DNA of 64,000 bases, taken from contig NW_004190483.2 in assembly GCF_000224145.3 (NCBI RefSeq), positions 14,688 to 78,687 on the forward strand. The letters are read 5' to 3'. The notes beneath the pieces were generated by a model, which worked only from the letters and a program-made list of their open reading frames with translations, was not told where the DNA came from and searched no databases. Of this stretch, positions 1-12,000 are shown piece after piece. The stretch is from Ciona intestinalis (lineage: Eukaryota; Chordata; Ascidiacea; Phlebobranchia; Cionidae). The first letter of the stretch is position 1. The number at the start of each line of letters is the position of its first letter. A program made the position numbers and the translations under genes.

Positions 1-2261
1 TTATCTTCTGGTACTTCCTCAACCTCATCATCTTGCTCCTTAACCTCCACTTGATCTTCCCCATCTTTCTTCTCAACCTCTCCCGCATCATCTTTAATCT
101 CATCTCCTTCCAACCCACCATCCGCACCATCCTCCTCCTTCACTTCATCTTTTGATCCTTCCACCACCTCAACATCCGGACTTTGGTCCACTTCACCCCT
201 ATCTTCCACTATTGACCCCGAATCGTCCACTGGTTCTTCTTTTGCTTCAACTTCTTCTTTCCCAACATCACTTTCTTCCTGATCTTTGTTCTCCTCTTTT
301 GTACCAGCTTCTTCTGCTTCCTTTGCTCCAACATCCAGATCTTTATCTTCTTGATCCTTTCTATCTTCCTTTTGCTCTTCTGCTTCTTCATCCTCCGTTC
401 CCGCTTCTTCTTGTTCCTTATCTTTCTTTTTATCCTCCACAGGGTCGGCAACTTCCTCTTTTACCCCAACATCCTCCGATGAGCTCTTCACCTCATCTTG
501 CCCACTAGAGGTCACTATACCCTCGGTTTCCCCGATTTGATTGCTTACATCATCAGTGACATCATCAGTGACATTATCGATGACATCATTACCTGGGTTT
601 TTCGACGTCATCTCAATATTCACGCCTTTTTTCAAATCTTCATCAAAACTTTGTCGAACGGATGAACCAGTTGTTCCTTCGATCAAATTATCTGGAAATA
701 TTAAAAGTAAATAAGATATCAATGATAATAAGGTTTAATAAATTATAATAATAAATTAAAACTAATAACTGCAAAACATTATTGAACTTTTTTTTGTACA
801 GTTAAGAGTATTTTATTTAATTAATGAAATGTGATACAGTTATCTATTTATATGTGGATTATTTTAAATGGATTTATAGTAAAAGAACAGATAGGCAGTT
901 TATTTAGTTTTACGAAAAATTTTGTTTAGGAGGTTATAGGAAAGTTTGATGTAATAATGATAATTGAGCGACAAATTATTGCAAAACAATCGGTATTGTG
1001 ATGAAACATGCAACGTGAGGAATAAGGTGGCTTGTTTGATTGACATGTAGGGGTGTTGGGTTCAAGGCTCACTGTGGTTCAACTGGAGATATTATTGTTA
1101 ATATTTATGATGGTTTGTCAATAATACAAGACCCGGATAATAACATGCAGTGAAGCAATGATGGATTGAATAAACAGTGCGTGGGAAAGTGCATTCAATA
1201 ATAAAGCCTGAGTTGATTAAACGGATGCACATAGGCGCCAAACTTGGGGTGGCAGGGTGGGCAGGCCAACCCCAGAATTTTTTTACACTGCATTAATTAG
1301 TAAACATTACAACCAATAAGTTAGATTTGTTTCACAAGATTGTGTGACTAACTATCCCTGCCTCCCCTGTGTTTATAACAGTTTGGCGCCCATGTATATG
1401 CATTGCCAGTTTGTTGGTATATGCTGGTGCATGGATGATGGAAACAGAATATAATACTCATTGAGGCGTGAGTTGTATAATGGCCATAAATATAAGACTA
1501 ACATCAACAGTAAAATGAACATACACAGAGCAAAGCAGTGATGACAGATTATAAAAATGATGGCAGTTTTAACAATAAGCAGCAAGCTAAATTGTGGAAA
1601 CACTGGCAACACTAAATTACAAAGCAAAGCTTTGGGTAATCTCACCCATATACTGGGCTATAGAGAAAACAGCACTTTTAAGCTTAGATTAAACTTTAAA
1701 TATACAAAATAGGAATAACCGCTAACTTTTGCTTTGTAACCTAGAGAGCCGCTTACAAATAGAAATAACAAACTTGTGCGTTCATGCGCAACATGCAGTG
1801 ACGAGGCCAGTGGAGGGCGCATGCGAGTGAACATTACCGTTATGTTCCATTGTTGAAGACAATACCCCATTATTAGTCATAGCAACATTGTTATAAACAG
1901 ACGACCCAATTGTCTCAACTGTTGGGGTGGATTCAGTATCCACTATGACATCACAATCTTTATTCTGATCATTTAATCTTTCCTTAAAATCTTTATTATC
2001 AGAATTTTTTCCAAATTTGTTATTCCCTTCAGCATTTTTTTCAATTTCTTGCCTCTGCAAAGTTTCATTCTCGCCATCCGGAAATTTTTTGATATTTTCT
2101 TCACTTTTTTCTTCGGGGCTGTCGGGTAGGGCGTGCAATCGAGCTTTGTATCTTTGCAAAGCAACTTTTTTTAAAATATGAGTAGCTGCTTTCAAGTCAC
2201 GCGCTTTTGTTGGCGGTTTTGGAGAAATTTCTTTCGATTTTGAATTTTGTTTCGAATCCAT
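1..2261 (-). CDS. Unrecognised acidic low-complexity protein, 5' part
   Basis: I do not recognise this gene. Two exons are read: 2261-1838 (ATG at 2261, donor GT just below 1838) and 691-1, joined in phase 1 across an intron ending in TTTCCAG. The frame stays open to the window edge, so the 3' end is missing; about 371 residues are visible. Residues 1-60 are basic and start MDSKQNSKSK. The rest is dominated by Glu, Asp and Lys (for example VEDKKKDKEQEE), with a short run NDVIDNVTDDVTDDV near residue 180 that resembles the repeats in NPAT further along this window. No signal peptide or membrane segment is seen. It is divergent from CCDC81, with 800 bp between the two ATGs. The skewed composition supports a real intrinsically disordered protein but gives no function. 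Confidence 0.6.
1231..1393. mobile_element. MITE-like element with GGCGCCAAAC inverted ends
   Basis: The element is about 163 bp, in the first intron of the acidic gene. Its ends read ATAGGCGCCAAAC and GTTTGGCGCCCAT, an inverted repeat of 13 bp with one mismatch. The same body is found in reverse orientation at 40174-40335 inside NPAT, and a partial copy lies near 39630-39725. There is no coding capacity, as expected for a non-autonomous DNA transposon. I could not define a target-site duplication with certainty. Confidence 0.6.
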
Positions 2262-3061
2262 TTTTATAACAGATAGTAGAATCGTATTTTCTACGCTACT
2301 GTAAATTCTAAAAGCTAAGTAACTATGTTCTAACGATACGTACTTGCGCTTTTGTCCTAAAATCGTCTTTTAATAATATATTATTCCAACTTCTTGATAA
2401 AAATAACGAAATTTCGAAAATTTTATTTCTCGAACATTTGTATAAGTTGTCATGCCAACATCGCTCAGCAGCTCCAGCTCGTGGATACTATTTGTAATTT
2501 TAGTTTTTTGGTAAATTTATGGGGACAGAAATGTACATTTTTTATTGGCAATTTACAAAGAAAACATTTAACTTTTGCACTTTATATAATCTGTATATAA
2601 TAAAGTAGAACCTAAAGAAGTACTAATTTGTTGTCACAAACTTGTTACAAAAATAGGGTATGTCAAAACGTACTTGATATGCGTGGCTTCTAAGGGAATA
2701 TTATTAAACAACAAAAACATTACTTTCGTATTTAAAAAAATAATTCGCATTAATTATTCATAAATACCAATTATGACGCGTGTTTATCAAAGCGAAACCA
2801 ATATTTACAAACAACCAATCAGAAGTAATTGTCCGTAGCAACGCATAGCAACACCCCCGCCACTTCTATTTTCCCGCAACTACCAACGTTAATTTAATTA
2901 GGAAGTAATTTAAAGGGGTAACATTGAAAATATTAAAGCAAAGTCAACACAGAATAAGCTTGGCCTGTAATTTCAGTTCCATTTGGATCATAGGGTTAAT
3001 TACTTAGGGGAAATGTAAATAATTTGTGTTTAAAATTAAAGAAAGAAGTTAATTGTTGAAA
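2262..3061. promoter_or_regulatory. Shared upstream region between acidic gene (-) and CCDC81 (+)
   Basis: About 800 bp separate the two divergent start codons and contain no convincing exon, so this is the likely bidirectional promoter. At 2836-2842 and 2846-2852 there are two direct TAGCAAC half-sites with a 10-bp period. They resemble half of an RFX X-box (RGYAAC), which would suit a ciliary gene such as CCDC81, but no full X-box is present. The rest is AT-rich. Confidence 0.4.
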
Positions 3062-6000
3062 ATGCCTGAAGTAATGCATAACCTCGTCGCCGATGCGAGG
3101 AAGAATCGATTCTCTGGGATCCCAAAACTATCAGAAGAAGGTAAGATATTAATCAACCAGTAAAATATATCATGTATATGGAACATAATGTATGGACTTG
3201 GGAGCCTGGGATAACGGCCAGAGTTGCCACTTCAACAACATGGTGATACAACAGACCGAATTACAACGTAATTTGTTTTAATAAAATATTTGCAACCCAC
3301 TGTGAGTTGCTTCTTATAAAGTTTAACAGCCACGTTTTTAACCAAATGCTCTTTCATTTATTTGTACCATACATGTTACAACGACTGTTATTTCGCTGTT
3401 GATCCCAATTTCTTGATTTTGTTGATTGAATATAAGCTGTTATAATCAATAGAAAAAGTCTTCCTTAAATTGTATTATATTTTTATTATATATATATAAA
3501 CCAACAAAACAATAAACTTTAAAAAATCACAAAACACAACCTTATATTCCTCCAGATATAATAAGTGTGTGGGATACGGTGTCGGAATACATTGAGCTCC
3601 AGATGTGCACGCAACGTGGGGTTCATGTTCCCAATCTCGGGACCTTCACCTTCACACATAAGAAAATGGACATCGGGAACAATAAGTTTATTTTAATTCA
3701 ACGTCCAGTGTTTGTTTTGTCCGAGAAATTCGCCCAAACTCATGCTTTGCAGTATACCAAGCATCATACAACAGGTTAAAGTCTAGTGATTATTTTTTTA
3801 TTATTAGTAGATTTAATAAGGTGTTTTTATTTGGTGTGTAATATTATTAGGATTATACAACAGGTGCGAAGTTAAAACTTAAACTATTAAAAAAAACAAC
3901 TGTTTTCCTTCAAAGGTGAAATTCCCGTCGTCCAATTAAATTTTACCTCACTTGCTGTTGAAAGTCCGTTTGATCGTGACACGGTGGAGACATGCGTGCG
4001 CGAAGTGCTGCAGGTGCGTTTGTATAGATGGTAGCACCCCGAAGAGTTTTTAAACTGCCTTAGTGGGGTTTAGATGGTAGCAACCTGGGTGTTAGGGTAA
4101 TAGACCTACATCCCAGGTCTCCGGTGTGCCTCACCCCTATATAATACCAGGTCACATTAAACAAATATGAAACACTTACATTTCAGTCTTTATCCCGCGC
4201 GGTGTCAAATTTACAAAACGTTGAATTTCTCTTCCGTGGCATCGGGGTTCTTGGGATCAAAGAATCCAAAGTCAAAATGAAATTCTTCAAAGATTTTCTC
4301 AACTCGATGGATGGTTCGGGCAACTTGGTCAAAGTGTTGGAAAATGTAAGTTGATATATCATACGGTCAGTTATCACAGGCTGTTAACATGGGTGTAACA
4401 TACTTTCCTATTTATCTGTTTGAATGAATGTATGTAACTTATTTATTCTTGCATGGAGAGGCAACGACAGGCGTTAAACACGGGTGTTCTGTTTCATACA
4501 CCTCGTGCCTGCTTACGAGTTACTCCATATGTAACTTATTTATCCTCGCATGGAGGGGCAACGACAGGCGTTAAACACGGATGTTCTGTTTCATACACCT
4601 CGTGCCTGCTTACGAGTTACTCCATATGTAACTTATTTATCCTTGCATGGCGGGGCAACGACAGGCGTTAAACACGGGTGTTCTGTTTCATACACCTCGT
4701 GCCTGCTTACGAGTTACTCCATATGTAACTTATTTATCCTTGCATGGCGGGGCAACGACAGGCGTTAAACACGGGTGTTCTGTTTCATACACCTCGTGCC
4801 TGCTTACGAGTTACTCCATATGTAACTTATTTGTCTGATGGCATACAAAAGCGATCAAAGATGGGGTTAATTAATCTAACGAAGAGAAGTAAGCAGCAAA
4901 CGACAGTTAAAACTGGGTAAAAGTGACACAAATAACATGGATGTTAAATCCACCATTTTAATACAAACCAGGTAAATGTAGTTACTTGAGTGTATAGCCT
5001 AAAGAGCATCCTGTTTTTTGTGTAAAGTACAGAATACATAAGTTTTATAAGATGGTTTGGCAGTAGGTTTGAATGACAAAATCTAACATGGAATTAAATT
5101 CTTGTTTGTTGTCATTTCATTCAGCATGTTATGTATACCGTATCTTGTTTCAAGCTGTTGGGGTTCCTTTATTTGATTTCTATTGTTCTGAAGATATTTA
5201 AACTAAACGTGATAGTTTATAAACATAGAAATATAATACAAATATATATTATTGAAATAAATATAATGAAGATCTTGTGGCAATTTTAGGTCGAAATATT
5301 GTCAGTGTTTGTCGTTAATTGTTTTGTCCAAGGACACGCCCACAATGTTGGCAACATTCAGTTTCTAATCGCAAGAAGTTTTCGCTCAGGCTTGTAATAT
5401 TTCTGGCAGCAACAGCATGTATATATATAAGCACCACACACATAGAAATAGACAAACTCCGATGATGTCTCGTTGAAGGGCAGACAACATCGGTCCTTTA
5501 TGATCACAAATAAAATTCCTGGAAGATCTCTTTCACACTCTAAAAAATTAACACTTAGAATATAGATATATACAATATAGACACAGAAATATACACCTAG
5601 AAATTTAGAAATAGATAGATAACAGTGCATTATTGACAGGAGTTGTTCCATAGCGGTTCGTACAGCGGGGAGTTAGTCAGAAAATATGATGGAAAAAGTA
5701 AAAAATTGAAGGTTTGAATGACAGTTGTTTAGTTGTGTATCAGGCATTATATATTAACTGGTTAAAGTCAGTGTTTAACCAACCAAATATTGACTAGGAG
5801 TTTAAACATCAATGGTGAGGATACAGTTTTATAATTCTTTGAATGTTTTTGTTTGCTACCAAATGGAACGAGAAATACTATATATTTTAGTAAAACTATC
5901 ATTTTACCTGCAATGCAGGGAGACTGACAAAGTATGATATACAGAATATAAGCATGTAGCAGGACCGGGTAATCTACTTGTTTAGCAGAAGTTCAGTTTT

Positions 6001-9000
6001 GAGGATTATTATGCCTGGTAGCAACAGCAGTAGACCATAAGTTAGTGTATGGTTGTGTAAGAAGTGTTGTAGTTGGTGCTTAAACAACAACCGGGACAAG
6101 ATGAGGAAAGCACAAGCATTGAAGATTAAATGTGTTTGTATTATGTATAGAAAGGCATATAGTTAACCTCTTATTGTGGCAATGTATAAAAAATGTTAGA
6201 ATATATTACTGATGATGTCATAATGTTATGTGCAGCGACCTGGAACAGCGGATTCTGTGATGTCCAATCAGACGACACTTAGCGCGCATCGACGACCAGG
6301 AACCAACACCATCACGTTGCCCAAGTAAGGGGGTTTGTGGGTCAATATGGCCTTGGGGTAAAACATAGGTATATATATGTATGTATGGTTTGCAAGTTAA
6401 TGCGGAAATAATAATATGTGGTTGAATAAGATTAAGGGGTTCAACCTGTATGTGTTGTGTATGTATGTAATATCTGGTTAGGGGAATAACCCATGTTTAT
6501 CCTCGTAGGTTAAACTCAGGAAAGGAGGTACTTCCCCCAATCGCAGAACAAATGCAAGATGAAGGAGACGGAGGTAACATAGATATCTTATAATTGTTAT
6601 TAAGAAGTTTAATACACCCCAGTTATCACCAAACGACAGATGAAATGTTGGTGCATGAGATTACCATTTATATCATAACAGCTATCTCTATAAACCCTAT
6701 AAAAGTTGTTATGTCATAATAGAAAAGATCCCGTTACCCCCAACGCGAGGTTCGAACCGAGAGGTTATTCGGCCCCACCAAGTGGTAGGAGTGAGTTTGG
6801 CTGCTGAGGAATTACGTGAAGCACTTCCTGCCAGGGAGGGCGTTAGAGGGTCACCTGTGAGAAAGTATGTGGCATAGAAATCAAACATTTATTTAAGATC
6901 TTTTTAGCAAGAGTTGGCCCATTACCCCAACACCCAGGCCACTTATGTTAGTTGTTCATACGTACCAGTGTGAACATAACTCAAGCCTTGGACTAATATT
7001 TGCCTAAGTTGTGACCTCACAATCATAACACATGTAAACAATACCTTCACTGTTTGCTCACAAACATATAAATCTTCATCCAATAGTTTAGCAAACAAAT
7101 TACATTCAACTTTAAGAAAACAGACTTTTGCAACAATTTCTCGTGTTTTGAGAAAGGGGTTTAATTTTTTGAAGTTAAATAAAAATTTCTCTACAAAACA
7201 ACATTCTATTCTGTATGGGCGAGGTCCTACAGTGAGGCATGCCATAGTCCCTTGAAATTTTTGAAAGAGTTGGCCCATTAACCTTGTTATAAAACATCAA
7301 AAATGAGCGACAATTATCATATTAATCCCATGTTATAATAAATGTCAAGTTAAGTCCAAAATAAATAAAAAACGGATTAAAAAATTAAAACAAACTAATT
7401 AAATGCCATTTTTACAAGGCTGTTAAAATGTTATTAGTCATCTAAGTGTACCGAGTGTCTTGGTTTAATGTATTCTGTTTGTTGAGGGAAATATGGATGG
7501 TGAATCCTATTGTGTTAAATGACAGTGTTCTCTAAGCAATCATTACCAGTTCTCTTTGTGTTTCTCCCCAATAAAATTTTATTGCTATCTCCACCTAGTT
7601 ACGAGGCTCATAGAGAGAGTTGCTATGGCAGCTTAGATGTTCTTCTAGTTGAAGATTAGCTGAGATTAAATCAGACCAGTTATATCTTAGTGAAAGCTTA
7701 TAATATTAAAGCTTCTAAACATAGCATCAGACAGCTTTTAGTTATTAAAGTATACAAAGCACTTCAAATGTTGTTTAAAGACAGAATTTAGTTCAATTTT
7801 TAAACAGTTTTGAGTAGAATTAGTTAAAATGACGACTACGAGTTTGGATTTTGGTTCATTCCCCAAAATACGAAACACGGTTCGTTTTACGCGAATTAAC
7901 CCTCGTCAACCCACCTTCCAACAGAAGAGACCCCCTTATGGTTTATACCCATTGTTGGGTGATCTGAAAAGGTTAATGAGATCAACCAGTAAATTATTAA
8001 AATCTTATAAAAAATCTGTTAATTAATTAAATAATGAAAACCAAAACACTTAGTTTGCAAATTTTAATTCTTTTTTAGTTTTGGTTTGAAATGAGGATAT
8101 TTAAACAACTTTGCAATTACATGCTTGTTTTTTACTCAATAAACATAAATTAATTGATTTTGTATCAACATTAACATAACATGTATATACGTAGGTGCCC
8201 ACCCACATTATTAAATATTTGTTTTTCCAGCATTAATAATTTGATTATCTTCCCCAGGATGTCAAGCCCCCCCAACCCTCCCCCTAAACCCGCCACCAGC
8301 CCACCACAACAAGATACCAAGGAAACACCTCATGTGGTTCAGGAGGAAACAATAGAAGGTGAGGTTAAGGGTCCATGGTTCAAAGCTCACTCAAGTAACA
8401 CGGGTGTTTCAAACACCTCATGCCCGCTTACAAGTTACCTCATATGTAACTTTGTGGGGAAATTGTTTTTATGGCCTACAACCTAGACAACCCATTAATA
8501 ACCCTTAAACCAAACGTTATTTACCAACAATTACCCAACCTCACTCACAGACACCCCACGTCCCGTGTCGGCCCCACTCCAAACCCCGGAGCCACAGCTT
8601 CGAGTTTCGGCTCGTTACGCCCCTTCTCGACGTTCGTCCCAATTCACCCCCATTGAGTGCTCCTCCCCGGCCCACCATCTTCGGGCGGGACAAGAGCTCT
8701 GTTACCTCTGCATGCAACGCTCCATGAGGAATGTTCCTGTGTCGTTCGAGGAGGAGAGGAGGAGGAAGGAGTTGGAGCAAGATGCTCTTCTGCAACAATA
8801 TCAACAAATGAAGGATCAGGAAGCGATACTAATGCAACAGGTTGGTGGGGGGGGGGGTATGTTGCCTGTATAGCGTTGGTAGGTGGGGTATATAGTAGTT
8901 GGGTTGTTGTGTGGTTAGGTATTTGATGTCAACTGACGTATCACACGACCCCCAAGCAGTACTTATTATAAATGTATAACAATATATAAAATAGAACAAT

Positions 9001-12000
9001 ATATACATCATCATGTCTTCATATGTATCGCACTGATTCTTTACTTTACAAGTGTTTATGACATCACAAGTATGTTTATGACATCACTAGGCAAACCAGA
9101 ACCAAAACCGTCACATCAACCAGAAGGTGGCAGCATTCAACCTTGGGGTGGCCGAGTGTTTAAGGGACACCAAGGGTAAAAGGAGCACCGATTTTGTGGT
9201 GGGTAGTTTAATATGTTGTGTGTGTTGTATTATATTGAGTATTATTATTGTGTTGGTTTATTATTTCCTTTTTCATCCTTGCCTGTTTCATACACCTCGT
9301 GCCTACTTACAAGTTACGACGTATGTAACTTTGCGGATTTTAATATAAAACTGCCTACAAAATTATAGTTATATAAAATTAAAAGATGTCTAAAGTATAT
9401 AATATCTGTGGATATTCATAAATATATTATATATTTCATAGAAATCCTATGTTTTCCAAAACCGTCCCCTCACCCCATTAAGATTCTACAAACAAGAGGA
9501 ATACAGTAAAGCATTGGAATCCCAGGTTTGTAGTCATAACAATGCCTATTGTTGTTTAACAATAGACACCTATTATGATGTCATATAAACTTGAGATTCC
9601 TCAAGAGCACTTTGTGGCTTTGAATTTATTTAATTTTCACCAGTGTTCCCCACTTATTTTTACCAGTGTTACCGCAGGTTAAAATGAAATACGGACGAGA
9701 AAATCGTGAAAAACACGACCGGGAGTTTCAGGAGAGATTGGAACAAGTTCAACTTGCAGAGGAGTTAGTTTTGTTTATTTTGTAAATTTTGTAACTTTGC
9801 ATGTTTGCCACTCCCATGCTCACAGTCGAGTTGCTGAAGCTATTGCAGTGTGTGGATAAGCAGACATGACTTTTGGTTGGTTTGGTTATTTATATCCTCG
9901 TGGGTGGGAACTTGAGTGACTTATCCATGGTTGCCACTCCCATGCCCACAGTCGAGTTGCTGAAGCTATTGTAGTGTGTGAATAAGCAGACATGACTTTT
10001 AATGCGCATAATAATAACTATGTTTAAAACACTTAAATAAAAGCAGGCCAGCGTACTCATATAGAATAGGACAACACACATATATATATATATATAGTAT
10101 TAACCTTTTTGCTTCTTCCCAGTTTGGCAGCTCAACGGGAACAATTCCTTCGAGCAAAAGCCGACCAAATATCGAGATATCAGAAAGCTCTCTCGGCTCA
10201 GGTTTGTGGGCTGCAACAATAACACACATATGTGATAATACTATACTGATATCTAAGCAAACTAGGTGTGTGATTGGTATGGTGGTTGGGGTGTTGGGGT
10301 GATGGTGGTTGGGGTGTTGGGGATCACACCCATGGAAAGCCTAAGATTATGGTTAATACAGAAAACAATGGATGCATCTCAACAACAGTAACACATTATT
10401 TACATTGCTTAACATTGCCGGAGTATTCGGCCAACATAGATGTAAAACAAAGTTGAGACTTACACAGCAGAATGTTTATCATATAAAGTACAGCAGCATG
10501 TTAATTATATATTTATATTGAAATAAACCAACACACGCAAAGTTATAATATGTGCACATTGTGTAGCAAGTAACAGTAGTGGATTAGCATATGAAGCAGT
10601 GCAAGCTTAACAATGTTAAGATTACCAAGCTGCAGGCTTATGTGTTAAACATAGTATCTCATATTGAGCATTGTAGCGACCAAGTATATAAACAAGACAG
10701 TTTGAAACTTCGTGGAGAATTTAGATCCAGGTTCGTAAGAAGTTAGCGAGTCCATTAGAGGGAGGTAGTGGGTGTCGTCGTCACCTTAGTATGCCAAAGC
10801 CGAGGATGTTAAACCCGTTTGATGGAAGGAATAAGAAAAGGAGTAAGGTGGGGAATAAAGGGGGTTATAGGGGGTGTTGGGGTTAAATCCTTGACGAGAA
10901 ACTCATAAAAGGGGAGGTTTAAGCTTCCAAATACGAAGGTTAAGGGGTAGCCCTTTAGTTTTCATGATGGCTGGTACTTCTACGCTCACAGTAGAATTAT
11001 AGTAGCCATTACACTTTGTAGATAAACAAAATATGTATTTAATTAACAGGTGTTTCTAGAAGTTTATTAAAATTTCCTTGTGTTTGTTTTATGTCCACCT
11101 TAAATCACTTGCACATACTTGGTCTCGCTTTGTTGTACATTTTTAGTTCACCTAAATGTGGTGCATTTGTATCTGCCCTTATAGGATATTAACCATATCG
11201 TCCAACCTACCACACATTGTACTTACCTTCACCAGATCCGTAGCAAGCCACTCCCGCTCCCCAAAGCCGAACCCGACTCCAAGGATCCGATCTTCGGGAG
11301 GTTTGATGCAACCAACGAGAAGTTGTTGGAGCAACGGGAACGATCGAGGAATCTACTCAAGTAAGAGGGCGTGCCTGGTTTGGGGGAGTGGCAATGATGG
11401 TTGTTATAACATGAGTGTTTTGTTTCATACACCTCTTGCCCGCTTACAAGTTACCATGTATGTAACTTTGTGGGTGATTGTTTTATGTATAGCTGACAAT
11501 TTAGTCAACCCTTAGTGACCACTGGGTTTCAACAATTGCCATTAAAACCATTTAAATATTAAATATTATGATGTCGTTACCAACAGGAGTCAACTTGAGA
11601 TGGTTTCTGAGAAGAAGAAGAATTCGATCCTCCAGCATCTTGGGAAGCAGAAGGAGGAAAGTGAGATGCTGCAGAGGACCAAACAAGAGTAAGATCCACA
11701 TGTTGTGCATATCACTATGCTACATCATGATCATTTAATTGGTTTATTATTTAATCTTTGTTATAGTGTGCACAGTGCACTTATATACCAAGTATAAATA
11801 GATGGCATCAATAAGATTATTATCTTTTCAAAATAATAAGTGGCTGATGACGTCATTTTAGGCGAAATATTAATTTCTTACAGTAAACTATTTGTTGGAC
11901 ATAATTTGTGTTGGTTACGTATTTGTAACACTTGATCCAGAGTGTAATTTTATTACGAGAATCGTCCAATTTCATAAGTACTAGATCAGGGCCAGATTAC

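Noticed and set aside
152-508. 118-codon Leu/Pro-rich frame on the plus strand
   Set aside because: It is the antisense of the acidic coding exon 691-1; its composition is just the complement of Glu/Asp/Lys codons.
4432-4833. Could the direct-repeat arrays (also 49021 and 55182) be CRISPR?
   Set aside because: Whole units repeat without unique spacers, in introns and spacers of an animal genome.
4453-4838. Overlapping 63-72 codon frames in the 97-bp array
   Set aside because: Each is the same repeat unit read again; tandem SINE-tail DNA, not protein.
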